Shown one piece after another: positions 44,833 to 52,180 of a stretch of DNA of 64,000 bases. The notes below the pieces were generated by a model that searched no databases, was not told where the DNA came from, and saw nothing but the letters and a program-made list of their open reading frames with translations. This DNA comes from a virus. The stretch spans positions 289,773 through 353,772 of the IMG/VR virus record IMGVR_UViG_3300031884_000002; one strand, written 5' to 3'. Both the position numbers and the translations under genes were made by a program. Position 1 is the first letter of the stretch; the number at the start of each line of letters is the position of its first letter.

Positions 44833-45112
44833 TTTTTAATTCTGAAGTTATAAAGTTTACAAGTTCTAATGCTTTTTCATCCGTAATAATAACACTATCT
44901 GCCCATAACGTTCCGGTAGTAAATAATTTCCAACTCCATCGTACCCGTTCCATAAAACTTAATTTTCCATATATTCCATAATACCAAATTGCAAAATTAA
45001 ATCCTTTATCATACACATCTTCATTATACCGTTCGGCTTGAAGCATATGAGAAGTACAATCACATTTAAGATAAATGGATTTGTAATATTTATCTATTAC
45101 AGTATTATTCAT
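44813..45112 (-). CDS. Conserved-looking phage protein, unknown
   Basis: I take the ATG at 45112 (MNNTVIDKYYKSIYLKCDCT), because it avoids most of the overlap with the upstream frame. The 99-residue product has several aromatic residues (NFAIWYYGIYGK, RVRWSWKLF) of a kind seen in phage proteins of unknown function. An acidic C-terminal helix follows. Confidence 0.55.
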   Translation of the reverse strand: MNNTVIDKYYKSIYLKCDCTSHMLQAERYNEDVYDKGFNFAIWYYGIYGKLSFMERVRWSWKLFTTGTLWADSVIITDEKALELVNFITSELKNEKSNK

Positions 45113-45443
45113 TTTTTGATTTGTATTTTTCCACAAACTCGATAGGATTGTCTCTATAGATTTTAAGCATTCGAATCAATCCATTGATATCTTTAAATGA
45201 AACCAGCCCATTAACAAAACTTTCGATATCATTATCACTCGGAAGCCAGTTGAACTCGTTTATAACATCAATTACCTTTTTTCCAGATTCCTCAATTTTA
45301 ACACTTCCTTCCAAAATACCAAGTTCTTGAAAATCTGATAAATATTGAGTTATAACAAGTGCCGATAACATCATTGGGTCGAACTCAGTATTTTCTGATT
45401 TGAGTCGTTCAATTATACCATTTTGTTTATCTTCATTAGTCAT
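45105..45443 (-). CDS. Small acidic protein, unknown
   Basis: The 112-residue protein is acidic and probably helical with no motif recognised. It overlaps the 99-aa gene by 8 nt, within a run of five small genes likely co-transcribed. Confidence 0.55.
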   Translation of the reverse strand: MTNEDKQNGIIERLKSENTEFDPMMLSALVITQYLSDFQELGILEGSVKIEESGKKVIDVINEFNWLPSDNDIESFVNGLVSFKDINGLIRMLKIYRDNPIEFVEKYKSKNE

Positions 45444-45445
45444 AA

Positions 45446-45658
45446 TTAAGAATTAATAGTTTTTTCAGCAACTTCTCGAATATCAGATGGAAGATTTTCT
45501 CCGACTGCTTTAATAAGGTCAGCGGCAAACTCTTTATCAGATTCGGCTCGTTCCTTAACCATTGCCAATGCTAATTCTTTTTTCTTGTCGTGGGTTCTAA
45601 TAGCAATATCAACACGATAGGGGTTTAATTTTCTAGCCATGCTTTTTAATTTACTCAT
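45446..45658 (-). CDS. Small basic-to-acidic helical protein, unknown
   Basis: The 70-residue protein begins MSKLKSMARKLNPYRVDIAI and has an acidic C-terminal helix. It is separated from its neighbour by 2 nt. No function is suggested. Confidence 0.55.
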   Translation of the reverse strand: MSKLKSMARKLNPYRVDIAIRTHDKKKELALAMVKERAESDKEFAADLIKAVGENLPSDIREVAEKTINS

Positions 45659-45700
45659 ATAATAAAGTATATCAAATATTTTAAAAATGTCAAGTAGATT

Positions 45701-45871
45701 TTATTTTGATAATACTCTATCTAATTCAATTTCAAGTGCAATAAGAGTAGAATGTTTCGTTCCAGTTACAGGATCAATCCACCTTAATGTATAATCATCC
45801 AGTTTCCAACTAGACGCTTCTAAATAATTAGATATATCCTGTAGTATTTTGTCGGCTTTATCTCTATTCAT
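45701..45871 (-). CDS. Small protein of 56 aa, unknown
   Basis: Hand translation gives a clean frame starting MNRDKADKILQDISNYLEAS and ending DRVLSK. It overlaps the upstream TrpC-like stop by 4 nt, which supports a real, coupled gene. No family is recognised. Confidence 0.55.
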   Translation of the reverse strand: MNRDKADKILQDISNYLEASSWKLDDYTLRWIDPVTGTKHSTLIALEIELDRVLSK

Positions 45872-46500
45872 AAATTTTTACAAAAATTAACCAAATTTTC
45901 TCCAACAATAAATGCCTTTACGTTGGAATTAACATCTCTCATAGATACAATATTACTTGCTTGTATTACTTCTCCACATTTATTTAAATATTCATTAATA
46001 TTTCTATTGTTAATAGATCCATCTTTTAAATTTCTAGAATTACAAACAATTATATTTTCTTTAAGAAATGTATTCCATTTTGTTTTATGTAAATTATTCA
46101 TTTGGTTATATCCTTCTATATCACCGACATCTAAAAATGCTTTATAACTCAATTGTCTATCCAATGGCAATTCAAGACTTGATAATTCAAATATACAACG
46201 GCTGGCAAGATAATCTGATTTTGGAATTCTATCAACTGATAATACATAAGTTGCACCATGATATAAGGCTGATTGAACTGCTTCATCAGACCCATGAATT
46301 CCTTTGGCGAGAATTGGTTTATCTGTGAATTTACGAACATAAGATATAGCATCAAAATCTCCGCCCCATAAAGCATTAGTATGAACGGATATCCAATCTC
46401 CATATACAATGGCATATTCCATCAATTCATTAAATGAATGCGAAGATTTATACCCAAATGGTGATTGTGTTTTTATTTCGGCTATAAATGTAGGTATCAT
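45868..46500 (-). CDS. Indole-3-glycerol-phosphate synthase-like TIM barrel (TrpC-like)
   Basis: I start at the ATG at 46500 (MIPTFIAEIKTQSPFGYKSS), since the longer frame runs through the adjacent tRNA-Ser. The 210-residue protein has the TrpC signature FIAEIKTQSP (catalytic Lys of strand 1), KPILAKGIHGSDEAVQSA, a VCNSRNL motif and AFIVGENLV at the phosphate site. Several TrpC active-site residues are recognisable, but it is short for TrpC (about 250-270 aa). It could be a true tryptophan-pathway enzyme or a barrel with another role. A metabolic gene of this type is rare in phages. Confidence 0.65.
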   Translation of the reverse strand: MIPTFIAEIKTQSPFGYKSSHSFNELMEYAIVYGDWISVHTNALWGGDFDAISYVRKFTDKPILAKGIHGSDEAVQSALYHGATYVLSVDRIPKSDYLASRCIFELSSLELPLDRQLSYKAFLDVGDIEGYNQMNNLHKTKWNTFLKENIIVCNSRNLKDGSINNRNINEYLNKCGEVIQASNIVSMRDVNSNVKAFIVGENLVNFCKNL

Positions 46501-46560
46501 ATTGATTAGAAGTATAATAGAATTTTTAGAAGAAGTCAAGAAGAAGTTTTGAAGACTGAC

Positions 46561-46650
46561 TGGCGGAATAGGAGAGAATTGAACTCTCGCTGGTTTAACC
46601 CAGCCTTGTTTAGCAGACAAGTCCAACAAACCAACATTTGGCTCTATTCC
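46561..46650 (-). tRNA. tRNA-Ser(GCT)
   Basis: Cloverleaf with acceptor GGAATAG/CTATTCC, anticodon arm CTTGT-CTGCTAA-ACAAG, long variable arm (GCTGG/CCAGC), consensus T-loop TTCAATT, discriminator G and an encoded CCA. Confidence 0.9.
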
Positions 46651-46710
46651 ATTGACAATAGTGAGTTTTAATTATTTGGCGGAAAGGTGTATTTTAAGAA
46701 AGTTAAATGA

Positions 46711-46718
46711 TATTTATA
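46711..46718 (+). promoter_or_regulatory. TATTTATA element of the + strand endonuclease gene
   Basis: Plus-strand TATTTATA, 4 nt before the ATG at 46723. With 12091 it is the second + strand example. Confidence 0.55.
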
Positions 46719-46722
46719 ATAT

Positions 46723-47406
46723 ATGATTATAAAATATAAAGAAGAAGAGTTTAAATTGGCAAAATCCAGAGATTTATTAAATTTAGAATGTGAATGTTGT
46801 CATAAAATATTTGGAGCACGGAAAAAAGATATAAATTGGGCGTTAAATTGCACTTATAGAGATATGTTAAAATATTGTGGGCGGAAATGTAGTGGGAAAA
46901 CATCAAGAATTGGAGACGAACTAAACTGTACCACTTGTGGAAAATTATTTTATAGAAATAAATGTAGACAAAAACTATCCAAAAATTACTTCTGTTCTTC
47001 TATGTGTGCGTATAAACATAATAAAAATAATTTCTTGAAAAAATATGGAACTCGTAGATCAAAATTAGAAAAATGGTTAGAAGTACATTTAATTTTACTA
47101 TATCCAACATTAAATATAGTTTATAATTCACGAATGGATATAAACGCTGAATTGGATATTTATATTCCTTCATTAAAATTAGCATTTGAGTTAAATGGTA
47201 TATTCCACTATGAACCAATCTATGGAAAAGAAACTTTAAATAAAGTAAAAACTAATGATAATAGGAAATTTCAAGCCTGTATAGAAAAAGAAATTGAACT
47301 TTGTATTATAGATACAAGTAAACAAAGATGTTGTAGTGATAAGTCATCTCAAAAATATTTAGATATAATTACTAAAATTATAAATGAAAAATTGGCGGTA
47401 GGCTGA
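46723..47406 (+). CDS. Vsr-like (EDxHD-type) homing endonuclease
   Basis: The 227-residue protein has Cys pairs (CECCHK, CTTCGK) and a SSMCAYKHNKNNFLKKYGTR repeat segment, then ELDIYIP and AFELNGIFHYEP, the EDxHD/Vsr core. It is the only + strand gene in the accessory region. Its last 14 bases overlap, in antisense, the CCA end of tRNA-Ser(TGA), and the stop codon TGA at 47404-47406 lies in the tRNA. That placement suggests insertion at or targeting of the tRNA locus. Confidence 0.75.
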   Translation: MIIKYKEEEFKLAKSRDLLNLECECCHKIFGARKKDINWALNCTYRDMLKYCGRKCSGKTSRIGDELNCTTCGKLFYRNKCRQKLSKNYFCSSMCAYKHNKNNFLKKYGTRRSKLEKWLEVHLILLYPTLNIVYNSRMDINAELDIYIPSLKLAFELNGIFHYEPIYGKETLNKVKTNDNRKFQACIEKEIELCIIDTSKQRCCSDKSSQKYLDIITKIINEKLAVG

Positions 47407-47483
47407 GGTCACGCTCCCCATCCCCGTTTTAGGGGGACATACTGATTTCAAGTCAGTTCCGAATCTCATTCGGTTAACCTACC
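47393..47483 (-). tRNA. tRNA-Ser(TGA)
   Basis: Acceptor GGTAGGT/GCCTACC, anticodon arm ACTGA-CTTGAAA-TCAGT, long variable arm, discriminator G and encoded CCA. The T-loop is AGCGTGA instead of TTCRANY, which is unusual. Its 3' end overlaps the + strand endonuclease gene. Confidence 0.8.
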
Positions 47484-47485
47484 AA

Positions 47486-47623
47486 TTAAATCTTAAATCT
47501 ATATTTAGAATGTCTTCTATGACAGTTGGAACATTTTTCACCATCACTTACTTTCCAAATATCACATATACACCAAGAAGATTTGTCTCCTTTGGGATTT
47601 AATTTTCTTTCCCGATTAGTCAT
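47486..47623 (-). CDS. Small zinc-ribbon-like protein (45 aa)
   Basis: Hand translation gives MTNRERKLNPKGDKSSWCIC and 25 more residues with CIC...CSNCH spacing, a likely single zinc site. It ends 3 nt before tRNA-Ser(TGA). Function is unknown. Confidence 0.5.
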   Translation of the reverse strand: MTNRERKLNPKGDKSSWCICDIWKVSDGEKCSNCHRRHSKYRFKI

Positions 47624-47676
47624 TTTATAATCTATATCATAATATGATTGATGCATATCTATAACTATAATCCAAA

Positions 47677-47766
47677 TGGCGGAAAATACTGATGTCGATT
47701 CAGATGCACAGTTAAGGCACGTATAGTTTTCGAAACTATCCTAAGAGCCGTCTTAGTTTATTTTCC
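47677..47766 (-). tRNA. tRNA-Ser(CGA)
   Basis: Acceptor GGAAAAT/ATTTTCC, anticodon arm ATAGT-TTCGAAA-ACTAT, long variable arm, discriminator G and encoded CCA. The T-loop is ATCGACA, again non-consensus, and the T-stem has one mismatch. Confidence 0.75.
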
Positions 47767-47768
47767 AA

Positions 47769-47845
47769 TGGAGATGCTAGTCGGGATTGAACCGACATAA
47801 TCCAATTACGGTAATTTGTTTAGGAAACAAATCCGATATAGCATC
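47769..47845 (-). tRNA. tRNA-like gene without a normal D-arm, possibly Arg(CCT)
   Basis: Acceptor GATGCTA/TAGCATC, consensus T-arm GTCGG-TTCAATC-CCGAC and CCA are perfect. The only anticodon-like arm is TTTGT-TTCCTAA-ACAAA directly after position 14, leaving no room for a D-arm and about 18 nt before the T-arm. That 3' segment contains AATTGGATTA, which looks like a D-loop. Either a rearranged tRNA or an element with another job. Confidence 0.5.
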
Positions 47846-47868
47846 AAAGTTTTTCACCATAAACACAT

Positions 47869-48294
47869 TCAATAATAATTTACCATTGCCCACTCAAACT
47901 CGTTATTTTTTAATTTATCCATTGCCATTTCAATTAACCACGGCACATTTGTTAATAATTCATCTCTCAACAAATCCATTTGATTTATATCAAAAATTAT
48001 TACTTCTTCTTCGGTTGTAGTTTTTAATTTTGTTAAATCACCAATAGCAGCATATACATATACTTTAAAAGTATCATCCTTTGCCATAGTACAATAATGT
48101 TTCCAATCATTTATAGTAACTCCCGTTTCTTCTATAAACTCACGCACCATAGCATCTGGTAATGATTCGGTTGGTTCTATCTTACCACCAATTCCATTTA
48201 CTTTACCAGCTTGCCATTCTGGTTTTGTTTTTCTAATCAATGCCACTTGTGTTAATTTTTCATTAAATAAAAATCCTAAACAATATTGTGTCAT
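47869..48294 (-). CDS. NUDIX hydrolase
   Basis: The 141-residue protein has a full Nudix box, GIGGKIEPTESLPDAMVREF then IEETGV (about 34-59), matching GX5EX7REUXEEXGU. Such enzymes hydrolyse nucleoside diphosphates linked to another group, such as oxidised nucleotides, ADP-ribose or caps. Substrate is not predictable. It overlaps nothing and is 2 nt from the next small gene. NUDIX genes are common in large phages. Confidence 0.88.
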   Translation of the reverse strand: MTQYCLGFLFNEKLTQVALIRKTKPEWQAGKVNGIGGKIEPTESLPDAMVREFIEETGVTINDWKHYCTMAKDDTFKVYVYAAIGDLTKLKTTTEEEVIIFDINQMDLLRDELLTNVPWLIEMAMDKLKNNEFEWAMVNYY

Positions 48295-48296
48295 AA

Positions 48297-48485
48297 TTAA
48301 GAAATCGTTAAATTGTTAAACTCGCTGGCATTTTTATATTTTTTAATTATTTTTTCACATGCTTTCATATACGAACGAGCATATACTAAACAAGTTTCAT
48401 CATCATTATTCCATATTGTTACCGGATAAGAAAACTTTATTAAATAAGGTTTCTCATTTTCTGATGTTTTTCGTATTGTATTCAT
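48297..48485 (-). CDS. Small protein, unknown
   Basis: The 62-residue protein begins MNTIRKTSENEKPYLIKFSY and has a mixed alpha/beta pattern, with no known family. It is tightly packed between the NUDIX gene and a 65-aa gene, with 1-2 nt spacing. Confidence 0.5.
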   Translation of the reverse strand: MNTIRKTSENEKPYLIKFSYPVTIWNNDDETCLVYARSYMKACEKIIKKYKNASEFNNLTIS

Positions 48486-48486
48486 A

Positions 48487-48684
48487 TTAGCACATTCTTC
48501 CAGTTATCATCTGTCTCCAAGGATAGTGCCTCCTGATTTTTTGAGTTACTATCCAATATTCCGTAATTATCTTACCATATTCTCTTTGATTGGAAATCGA
48601 TTTTTGTCTAATTGCATCTATTCTTTTTTTCCATTCGTCACGAATGCGTCTTCTTTTTTGATACTTTTCTAAATTATGTCTCAT
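48487..48684 (-). CDS. Small basic protein, unknown
   Basis: The 65-residue protein is highly basic (MRHNLEKYQKRRRIRDEWKK), so nucleic-acid binding is possible. Its ATG begins with the last A of the CCA of tRNA-Arg(TCT), so tRNA processing would leave a leaderless message. Confidence 0.5.
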   Translation of the reverse strand: MRHNLEKYQKRRRIRDEWKKRIDAIRQKSISNQREYGKIITEYWIVTQKIRRHYPWRQMITGRMC

Positions 48685-48774
48685 GGTGCTGCCGGGAGGA
48701 TTCGAACCTCCATAGAGTAATTAAACTCACAGATTAGAAATCTGTTGCCTAAATCCAATTCGAGCCACGACAGC
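48684..48774 (-). tRNA. tRNA with Arg anticodon TCT and long variable arm
   Basis: Acceptor GCTGTCG/CGGCAGC, anticodon arm ACAGA-TTTCTAA-TCTGT, T-loop TTCGAAT, discriminator A, encoded CCA. Between anticodon and T-stem is a 17-nt variable region with a GAGT/ACTC stem, so it is class II, not expected for Arg. D-loop GAATTGGATTTA is similar to that of the Arg(ACG) gene. Confidence 0.8.
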
Positions 48775-48820
48775 ATTAACACTTTAATAATATCACAGTA
48801 ATAAATTAAAGTCAAGTGAA

Positions 48821-49588
48821 TTATTTAATTACTTGTAATGAATATGCTTCCGATAAATAATCATTTAAATAAACATAGGGTAATAGAAAATAACCATTTA
48901 ATGCCCATTGGTCCGACCAACTATTTCTAACGATAAGATATTGTAAATTATTTACATATCCACACACTAAAACCGCATGACCTCCCAATAATTTTTCTTT
49001 TGTGATATCTGGTAATGGAACTATTCCTGTTTTTGCTACTGTATCACTTTCAAAACTTTCATATAATGTAATTCCAATAATAACCGGATGATTATTTGCC
49101 AAACTATGTTGAATATCGTTTAAATTATTACAGGTATTAAATTGTAATAATACATTAGAAGATGCCGATGCATAACATTCATTTAATGGTTTGACCGTAA
49201 ACTTAGTAATATCATACGGCCAATCAGATTCCGCACATATTCCTTGTTGTTTTAATGATATACATCCATCACCTAAACAAGCACCGCTATCTTGGTCTAT
49301 TGTATTTTCAATAGTTCTTTCGTTATAATATAGAAATAAACGAGAAGGATTCGGATTTAGAGATGGTAAATTTTGAGATTTTAATTCGTAATTAAAAGCA
49401 GCGGCAAATGCGTTAGCAGAACACGAACCCAAATTTCCTTGGTCATATACTGGGTCTAATAGTAAAGTTTCTCTTAAATCAACTGTATCTGGCAATGGAA
49501 CTGAAGAAGGTTCTGCCACCATCAACTTAGATGGATGAAATAAATGATGTTTTGGAGTTGGTTTTAAATTGTAAATGTGTTTATTCAT
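48821..49588 (-). CDS. Papain-like cysteine protease (C1 family)
   Basis: From the ATG at 49588 (MNKHIYNLKPTPKHHLFHPS) the protein has 255 residues. It carries the C1 triad region: YDQGNLGSCSANA (oxyanion Gln50, nucleophile Cys56), LGGHAVLVCG (His204) and VRNSWSD (Asn222). There is no signal peptide and only a short prodomain. It may cleave host or phage proteins in the cytoplasm, or act in lysis or superinfection control. C1 proteases are unusual in phages. A TATTTATA element is 11 nt upstream, with an AGGAAA purine run in between. Confidence 0.85.
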   Translation of the reverse strand: MNKHIYNLKPTPKHHLFHPSKLMVAEPSSVPLPDTVDLRETLLLDPVYDQGNLGSCSANAFAAAFNYELKSQNLPSLNPNPSRLFLYYNERTIENTIDQDSGACLGDGCISLKQQGICAESDWPYDITKFTVKPLNECYASASSNVLLQFNTCNNLNDIQHSLANNHPVIIGITLYESFESDTVAKTGIVPLPDITKEKLLGGHAVLVCGYVNNLQYLIVRNSWSDQWALNGYFLLPYVYLNDYLSEAYSLQVIK

Positions 49589-49599
49589 ATAGTTTCCTA

Positions 49600-49607
49600 T
49601 ATAAATA
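49600..49607 (-). promoter_or_regulatory. TATTTATA element of the papain-like protease gene
   Basis: Sense-strand TATTTATA, 11 nt before the ATG at 49588. A Shine-Dalgarno-like AGGAAA lies between them, one of the few visible here. Confidence 0.5.
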
Positions 49608-49613
49608 TAACAA

Positions 49614-49742
49614 TCAACCATTATTATTTTTTAATAATTTATGTATTTTATAAAACTTAGATGGTTTTAATTTAGCCTCTTTACGAAACTCCTTTTCGGA
49701 TTTTATTCGCTTATTCCAAGATGGTAAGTTTAAGTTTTTCAT
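49614..49742 (-). CDS. Small basic protein of 42 aa
   Basis: Hand translation gives MKNLNLPSWNKRIKSEKEFR and 22 further residues, rich in Lys. It starts 9 nt downstream of the CCA of tRNA-Arg(TCG). Low complexity makes the call moderate. Confidence 0.4.
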   Translation of the reverse strand: MKNLNLPSWNKRIKSEKEFRKEAKLKPSKFYKIHKLLKNNNG

Positions 49743-49751
49743 TATAAACAA

Positions 49752-49827
49752 TGGTACTGCCGAGAGGATTTGAACCTCTAACTTTTCGCTTCGAAGGCGA
49801 TTACTCTTCCAATTGAGTTACGACAGC
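49752..49827 (-). tRNA. tRNA-Arg(TCG)
   Basis: Acceptor GCTGTCG/CGGCAGT (one G-T wobble), anticodon arm TCGC-CTTCGAA-GCGA, normal short variable loop, T-loop TTCAAAT, discriminator A, encoded CCA. Its first 27 bases are also the C-terminal codons and stop of the adjacent 68-aa gene. Confidence 0.85.
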
Positions 49828-50007
49828 ATTTAATTTGACCTGTTTAATTAAATCTCTGGCTTTTTGGGCATCTTTTCGAGTGATTGGTGCTTCACTTAAA
49901 TTAACAATGCCATACGGAACACCTTCTCCCCGTTTCCAAGCATCCAATACTAATTGTCTAAACTTTGGATTAACCAGTTCAATTTCTTCTTTTTTTAATA
50001 GTTTCAT
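49801..50007 (-). CDS. Small protein ending inside tRNA-Arg(TCG)
   Basis: The 68-residue protein is helical (IKQVKLNAVVTQLEE at the end). Its last nine codons and TAA are read from the 5' half of tRNA-Arg(TCG), the stop falling in the D-loop. RNase P cleavage would therefore remove the end of the coding region. No family is recognised. Confidence 0.6.
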   Translation of the reverse strand: MKLLKKEEIELVNPKFRQLVLDAWKRGEGVPYGIVNLSEAPITRKDAQKARDLIKQVKLNAVVTQLEE

Positions 50008-50225
50008 AAATTATTTATATCATCAAATATTAACTCTGGAGCACCGGCTAAAATACTTTCTTTGTCAATACACGCATCGGCACCAAATATATAAAAAAAT
50101 GTTTGCTTTAATGTCTTATGATATGCCTCGCAGTATTTAAATCCTGCCTGACTAATTTTTATTTTTCCCCTGAACTCGTGGGAACACCACTTTTCTTGTA
50201 TTTCTTTACTAACATATATATTCAT
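50004..50225 (-). CDS. Small protein, unknown
   Basis: I take the ATG at 50225 (MNIYVSKEIQEKWCSHEFRG). The longer frame to 50321 runs through non-coding-looking sequence. The 73-residue product has Cys/His residues (WCSHEFRG, KYCEAYH) and an acidic C-terminus. It overlaps the next ATG by 4 nt. Confidence 0.55.
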   Translation of the reverse strand: MNIYVSKEIQEKWCSHEFRGKIKISQAGFKYCEAYHKTLKQTFFYIFGADACIDKESILAGAPELIFDDINNL

Positions 50226-50328
50226 AAATTGTTCTTTATTCTGGGTGGAGAGAATAAAGATGTTTACTTGGTTATGGCTTGCCGCACGTTTGTATATCCC
50301 ACCATTCACCCAACTCACCACTTGGGAG

Positions 50329-50493
50329 TTATTTTAATATTTTTAACACCAATTTTGCCTTTTTTAATTTTGCGGCAGTCTTTTTATACTCTTCTTCCGT
50401 TGAGTTTTTCTTAAAATTATTACTATTAAGTCTTCTTTCTAAGAACTCAATGTAATTTTTTTCGTGTTTTAATCTTGTTTCCTTTTCGCTCAT
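50329..50493 (-). CDS. Small lysine-rich protein of 54 aa
   Basis: Hand translation gives MSEKETRLKHEKNYIEFLER followed by a Lys/Asn/Glu-rich helix. No motif. Between 50228 and 50328 there is a GGGTGAATGG/TTCTCTCCACCC pairing that resembles tRNA ends but no clear cloverleaf. Confidence 0.45.
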   Translation of the reverse strand: MSEKETRLKHEKNYIEFLERRLNSNNFKKNSTEEEYKKTAAKLKKAKLVLKILK

Positions 50494-50565
50494 ATAGTAT
50501 AATCAATAGAGTTTTTAATTATATGCAAGTTATAAAACTCACTGTTATTCTAAAATTATTTTATT

Positions 50566-50922
50566 TCAATGATGATGACTTCCTCCATTATTAAAATGGT
50601 CGTCATGACCAGAATGAGATTTCCAATTTCCATGTCCTCTTTCCCATCCATGGAAACGTTCTAACCGCCAAGGTTCGCAATGATACCAAAATCCACTGGG
50701 ACCAAGATACATATATTCTCCCCCAGCAACTCCTACATATTCAAATCCATCCCATATATACGTTTCGGGATATAATCCAATTCCCACTACGGGTTGCGAT
50801 ACAACCACTGGAGCAGGACCACTAATAACCATGCTAGGAGTAGTCCATGTAGCAACACATCCTGATAAGGTTAATGACATTAACAATCCAACTAATATAC
50901 TAACTGTTTTTGTATTTTTCAT
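50566..50922 (-). CDS. Secreted lipoprotein rich in aromatic and His residues
   Basis: I start at the ATG at 50922, where MKNTKTVSILVGLLMSLTLS is followed by GCVATW: a signal peptide with lipobox LSGC. The earlier frame start is upstream in a tRNA. The mature 98-residue part is rich in Trp, Tyr and Gly and ends in His/Ser-rich sequence. Similar lipoproteins occur in PVC bacteria. It may modify the host surface, for example superinfection exclusion. It begins 3 nt after the CCA of tRNA-Val(TAC). Confidence 0.7.
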   Translation of the reverse strand: MKNTKTVSILVGLLMSLTLSGCVATWTTPSMVISGPAPVVVSQPVVGIGLYPETYIWDGFEYVGVAGGEYMYLGPSGFWYHCEPWRLERFHGWERGHGNWKSHSGHDDHFNNGGSHHH

Positions 50923-50925
50923 AAA

Positions 50926-50999
50926 TGGTACGGGATAAAGGAATTGAACCTTTTCTTTTTGAGTGTAAATCAAAATCGCTACCATTACAACAATCCCGC
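50926..50999 (-). tRNA. tRNA-Val(TAC)
   Basis: Acceptor GCGGGAT/ATCCCGT, anticodon arm TTTGA-TTTACAC-TCAAA, T-arm AAAGG-TTCAATT-CCTTT, discriminator A, encoded CCA. Confidence 0.9.
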
Positions 51000-51015
51000 A
51001 TACTAACTAAAGACG

Positions 51016-51037
51016 GGGTTCATATTTTACTACGAAC
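51016..51037. terminator. Hairpin, possible transcript end
   Basis: GGTTC and GAACC arms flank an AT-rich loop between the 81-aa gene and tRNA-Val. There is no T-run, so a processing or stability hairpin is equally possible. Confidence 0.35.
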
Positions 51038-51086
51038 CTTACAGCAATTCCTACATATGGTAAGTATGTCAAAATACCAATACAGT

Positions 51087-51332
51087 TTAAACTTTATTAT
51101 CTTGCCAATCTTTTACTATTTTATCTAAAATCTCTTTATCTATTCTTTGTGCTAATAAGTTGGCAGATGGAGAGGGATTAAATTCCCACTTATTACATTT
51201 AGGACACTTATAATATGACGGTATAACTGGATTTCCCATATCTCCAATTATGGGGTCACTATCCTCGATGACTTCCATTTTAATTATTAAATTATCTATC
51301 TCTTCACATTTTTTACATATTTCATTATTCAT
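51087..51332 (-). CDS. Small two-CxxC zinc protein
   Basis: The 81-residue protein has CKKCEE near the N-terminus and [11 protein letters not shown] in the middle, giving one zinc site of four cysteines. It overlaps the pseudopilin stop by 4 nt. It could be a small regulator or a nuclease fragment. Confidence 0.6.
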   Translation of the reverse strand: MNNEICKKCEEIDNLIIKMEVIEDSDPIIGDMGNPVIPSYYKCPKCNKWEFNPSPSANLLAQRIDKEILDKIVKDWQDNKV

Positions 51333-52174
51333 AAATTATTTCTCGCAGTCAAGTTTTGCAACCATATCAAGTCATTATTTCCAACAGTTGGAGCAAGCGA
51401 CGGAATATTAGGATATGAGAATCTCATATTAAGAACAATTGGGTCGGTCCATTTTTTAATTTGAACATGTCCATCACAAAACGATATTCCATTTGCTCCA
51501 TTATGATATGTAGCTGGATAATCTACCCAATATAATGTAGATACATCATCAGAATTTGATTTTGGATATTCTATAAAATATGCATCATTTATAGTATATG
51601 GACTTTCATCCATCATTAACCATATATTAGATGGTCCCATAATAGCAAGTGAGTTTTCAGTTCTCATTGCAATTCCCGTTTTGTTTTTATTAAAAACATT
51701 AATCGGATTAAGCCATCCATTCATAGACATACTTCTACATCTAGGAACCAATTGATTATGAATCGAAACCGTACTAACATCAGATGGACAATGATAAATG
51801 TTTGGTTGTTTAGAATAAGGATAAATACATCCTATTTTAATCCATGCCGCATTCGTAGGTTCTCCTACCGGAGCAATTGAATCCATTCTCCCCGGACACC
51901 ATTGTAGAGTTGCCCCTTGAGAATCCATTGCCGTATTTGGCTGAGACCCGATTTCTCCATTTGGAGCCAAAATACCATTATTATCTTGCGAATACATCGT
52001 CCATGCCATTCCAAGTTGTTTTAAATTATTAACACATGCTATACCCTGTGCCGTTTGTTTAGCTTTAGTTAATACTGGCAATAACATTGCAGCCAAAATT
52101 GAAATGATTGCAATTACAACTAGTAATTCTACTAATGTAAATCCCAAACATATTTTGCTGTTTTTTATTTTCAT
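51329..52174 (-). CDS. Type II/IV pseudopilin-like protein (DUF1559-type)
   Basis: The 281-residue protein has a prepilin N-terminus: short basic leader KIKNSK then CLG with cleavage before [18 protein letters not shown], the classical class III signal. The ectodomain has a [12 protein letters not shown] motif and a C-terminal [14 protein letters not shown] segment, both hallmarks of the large DUF1559 pseudopilin families of Planctomycetota, Verrucomicrobiota and Lentisphaerota. Its presence in a phage is very unusual. It could change host pili or secretion machinery, or be incorporated in them. Confidence 0.85.
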   Translation of the reverse strand: MKIKNSKICLGFTLVELLVVIAIISILAAMLLPVLTKAKQTAQGIACVNNLKQLGMAWTMYSQDNNGILAPNGEIGSQPNTAMDSQGATLQWCPGRMDSIAPVGEPTNAAWIKIGCIYPYSKQPNIYHCPSDVSTVSIHNQLVPRCRSMSMNGWLNPINVFNKNKTGIAMRTENSLAIMGPSNIWLMMDESPYTINDAYFIEYPKSNSDDVSTLYWVDYPATYHNGANGISFCDGHVQIKKWTDPIVLNMRFSYPNIPSLAPTVGNNDLIWLQNLTARNNL

Positions 52175-52180
52175 AAAATA

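Noticed and set aside
46501-46629. Extended N-terminus of the TrpC-like protein
   Set aside because: It is read through a well-formed tRNA-Ser(GCT) and has no resemblance to TrpC.
50228-50328. Possible tRNA between two small genes
   Set aside because: Ends GGGTGAA/TCCACCC pair partly, but no D-, anticodon or T-arm can be drawn convincingly.
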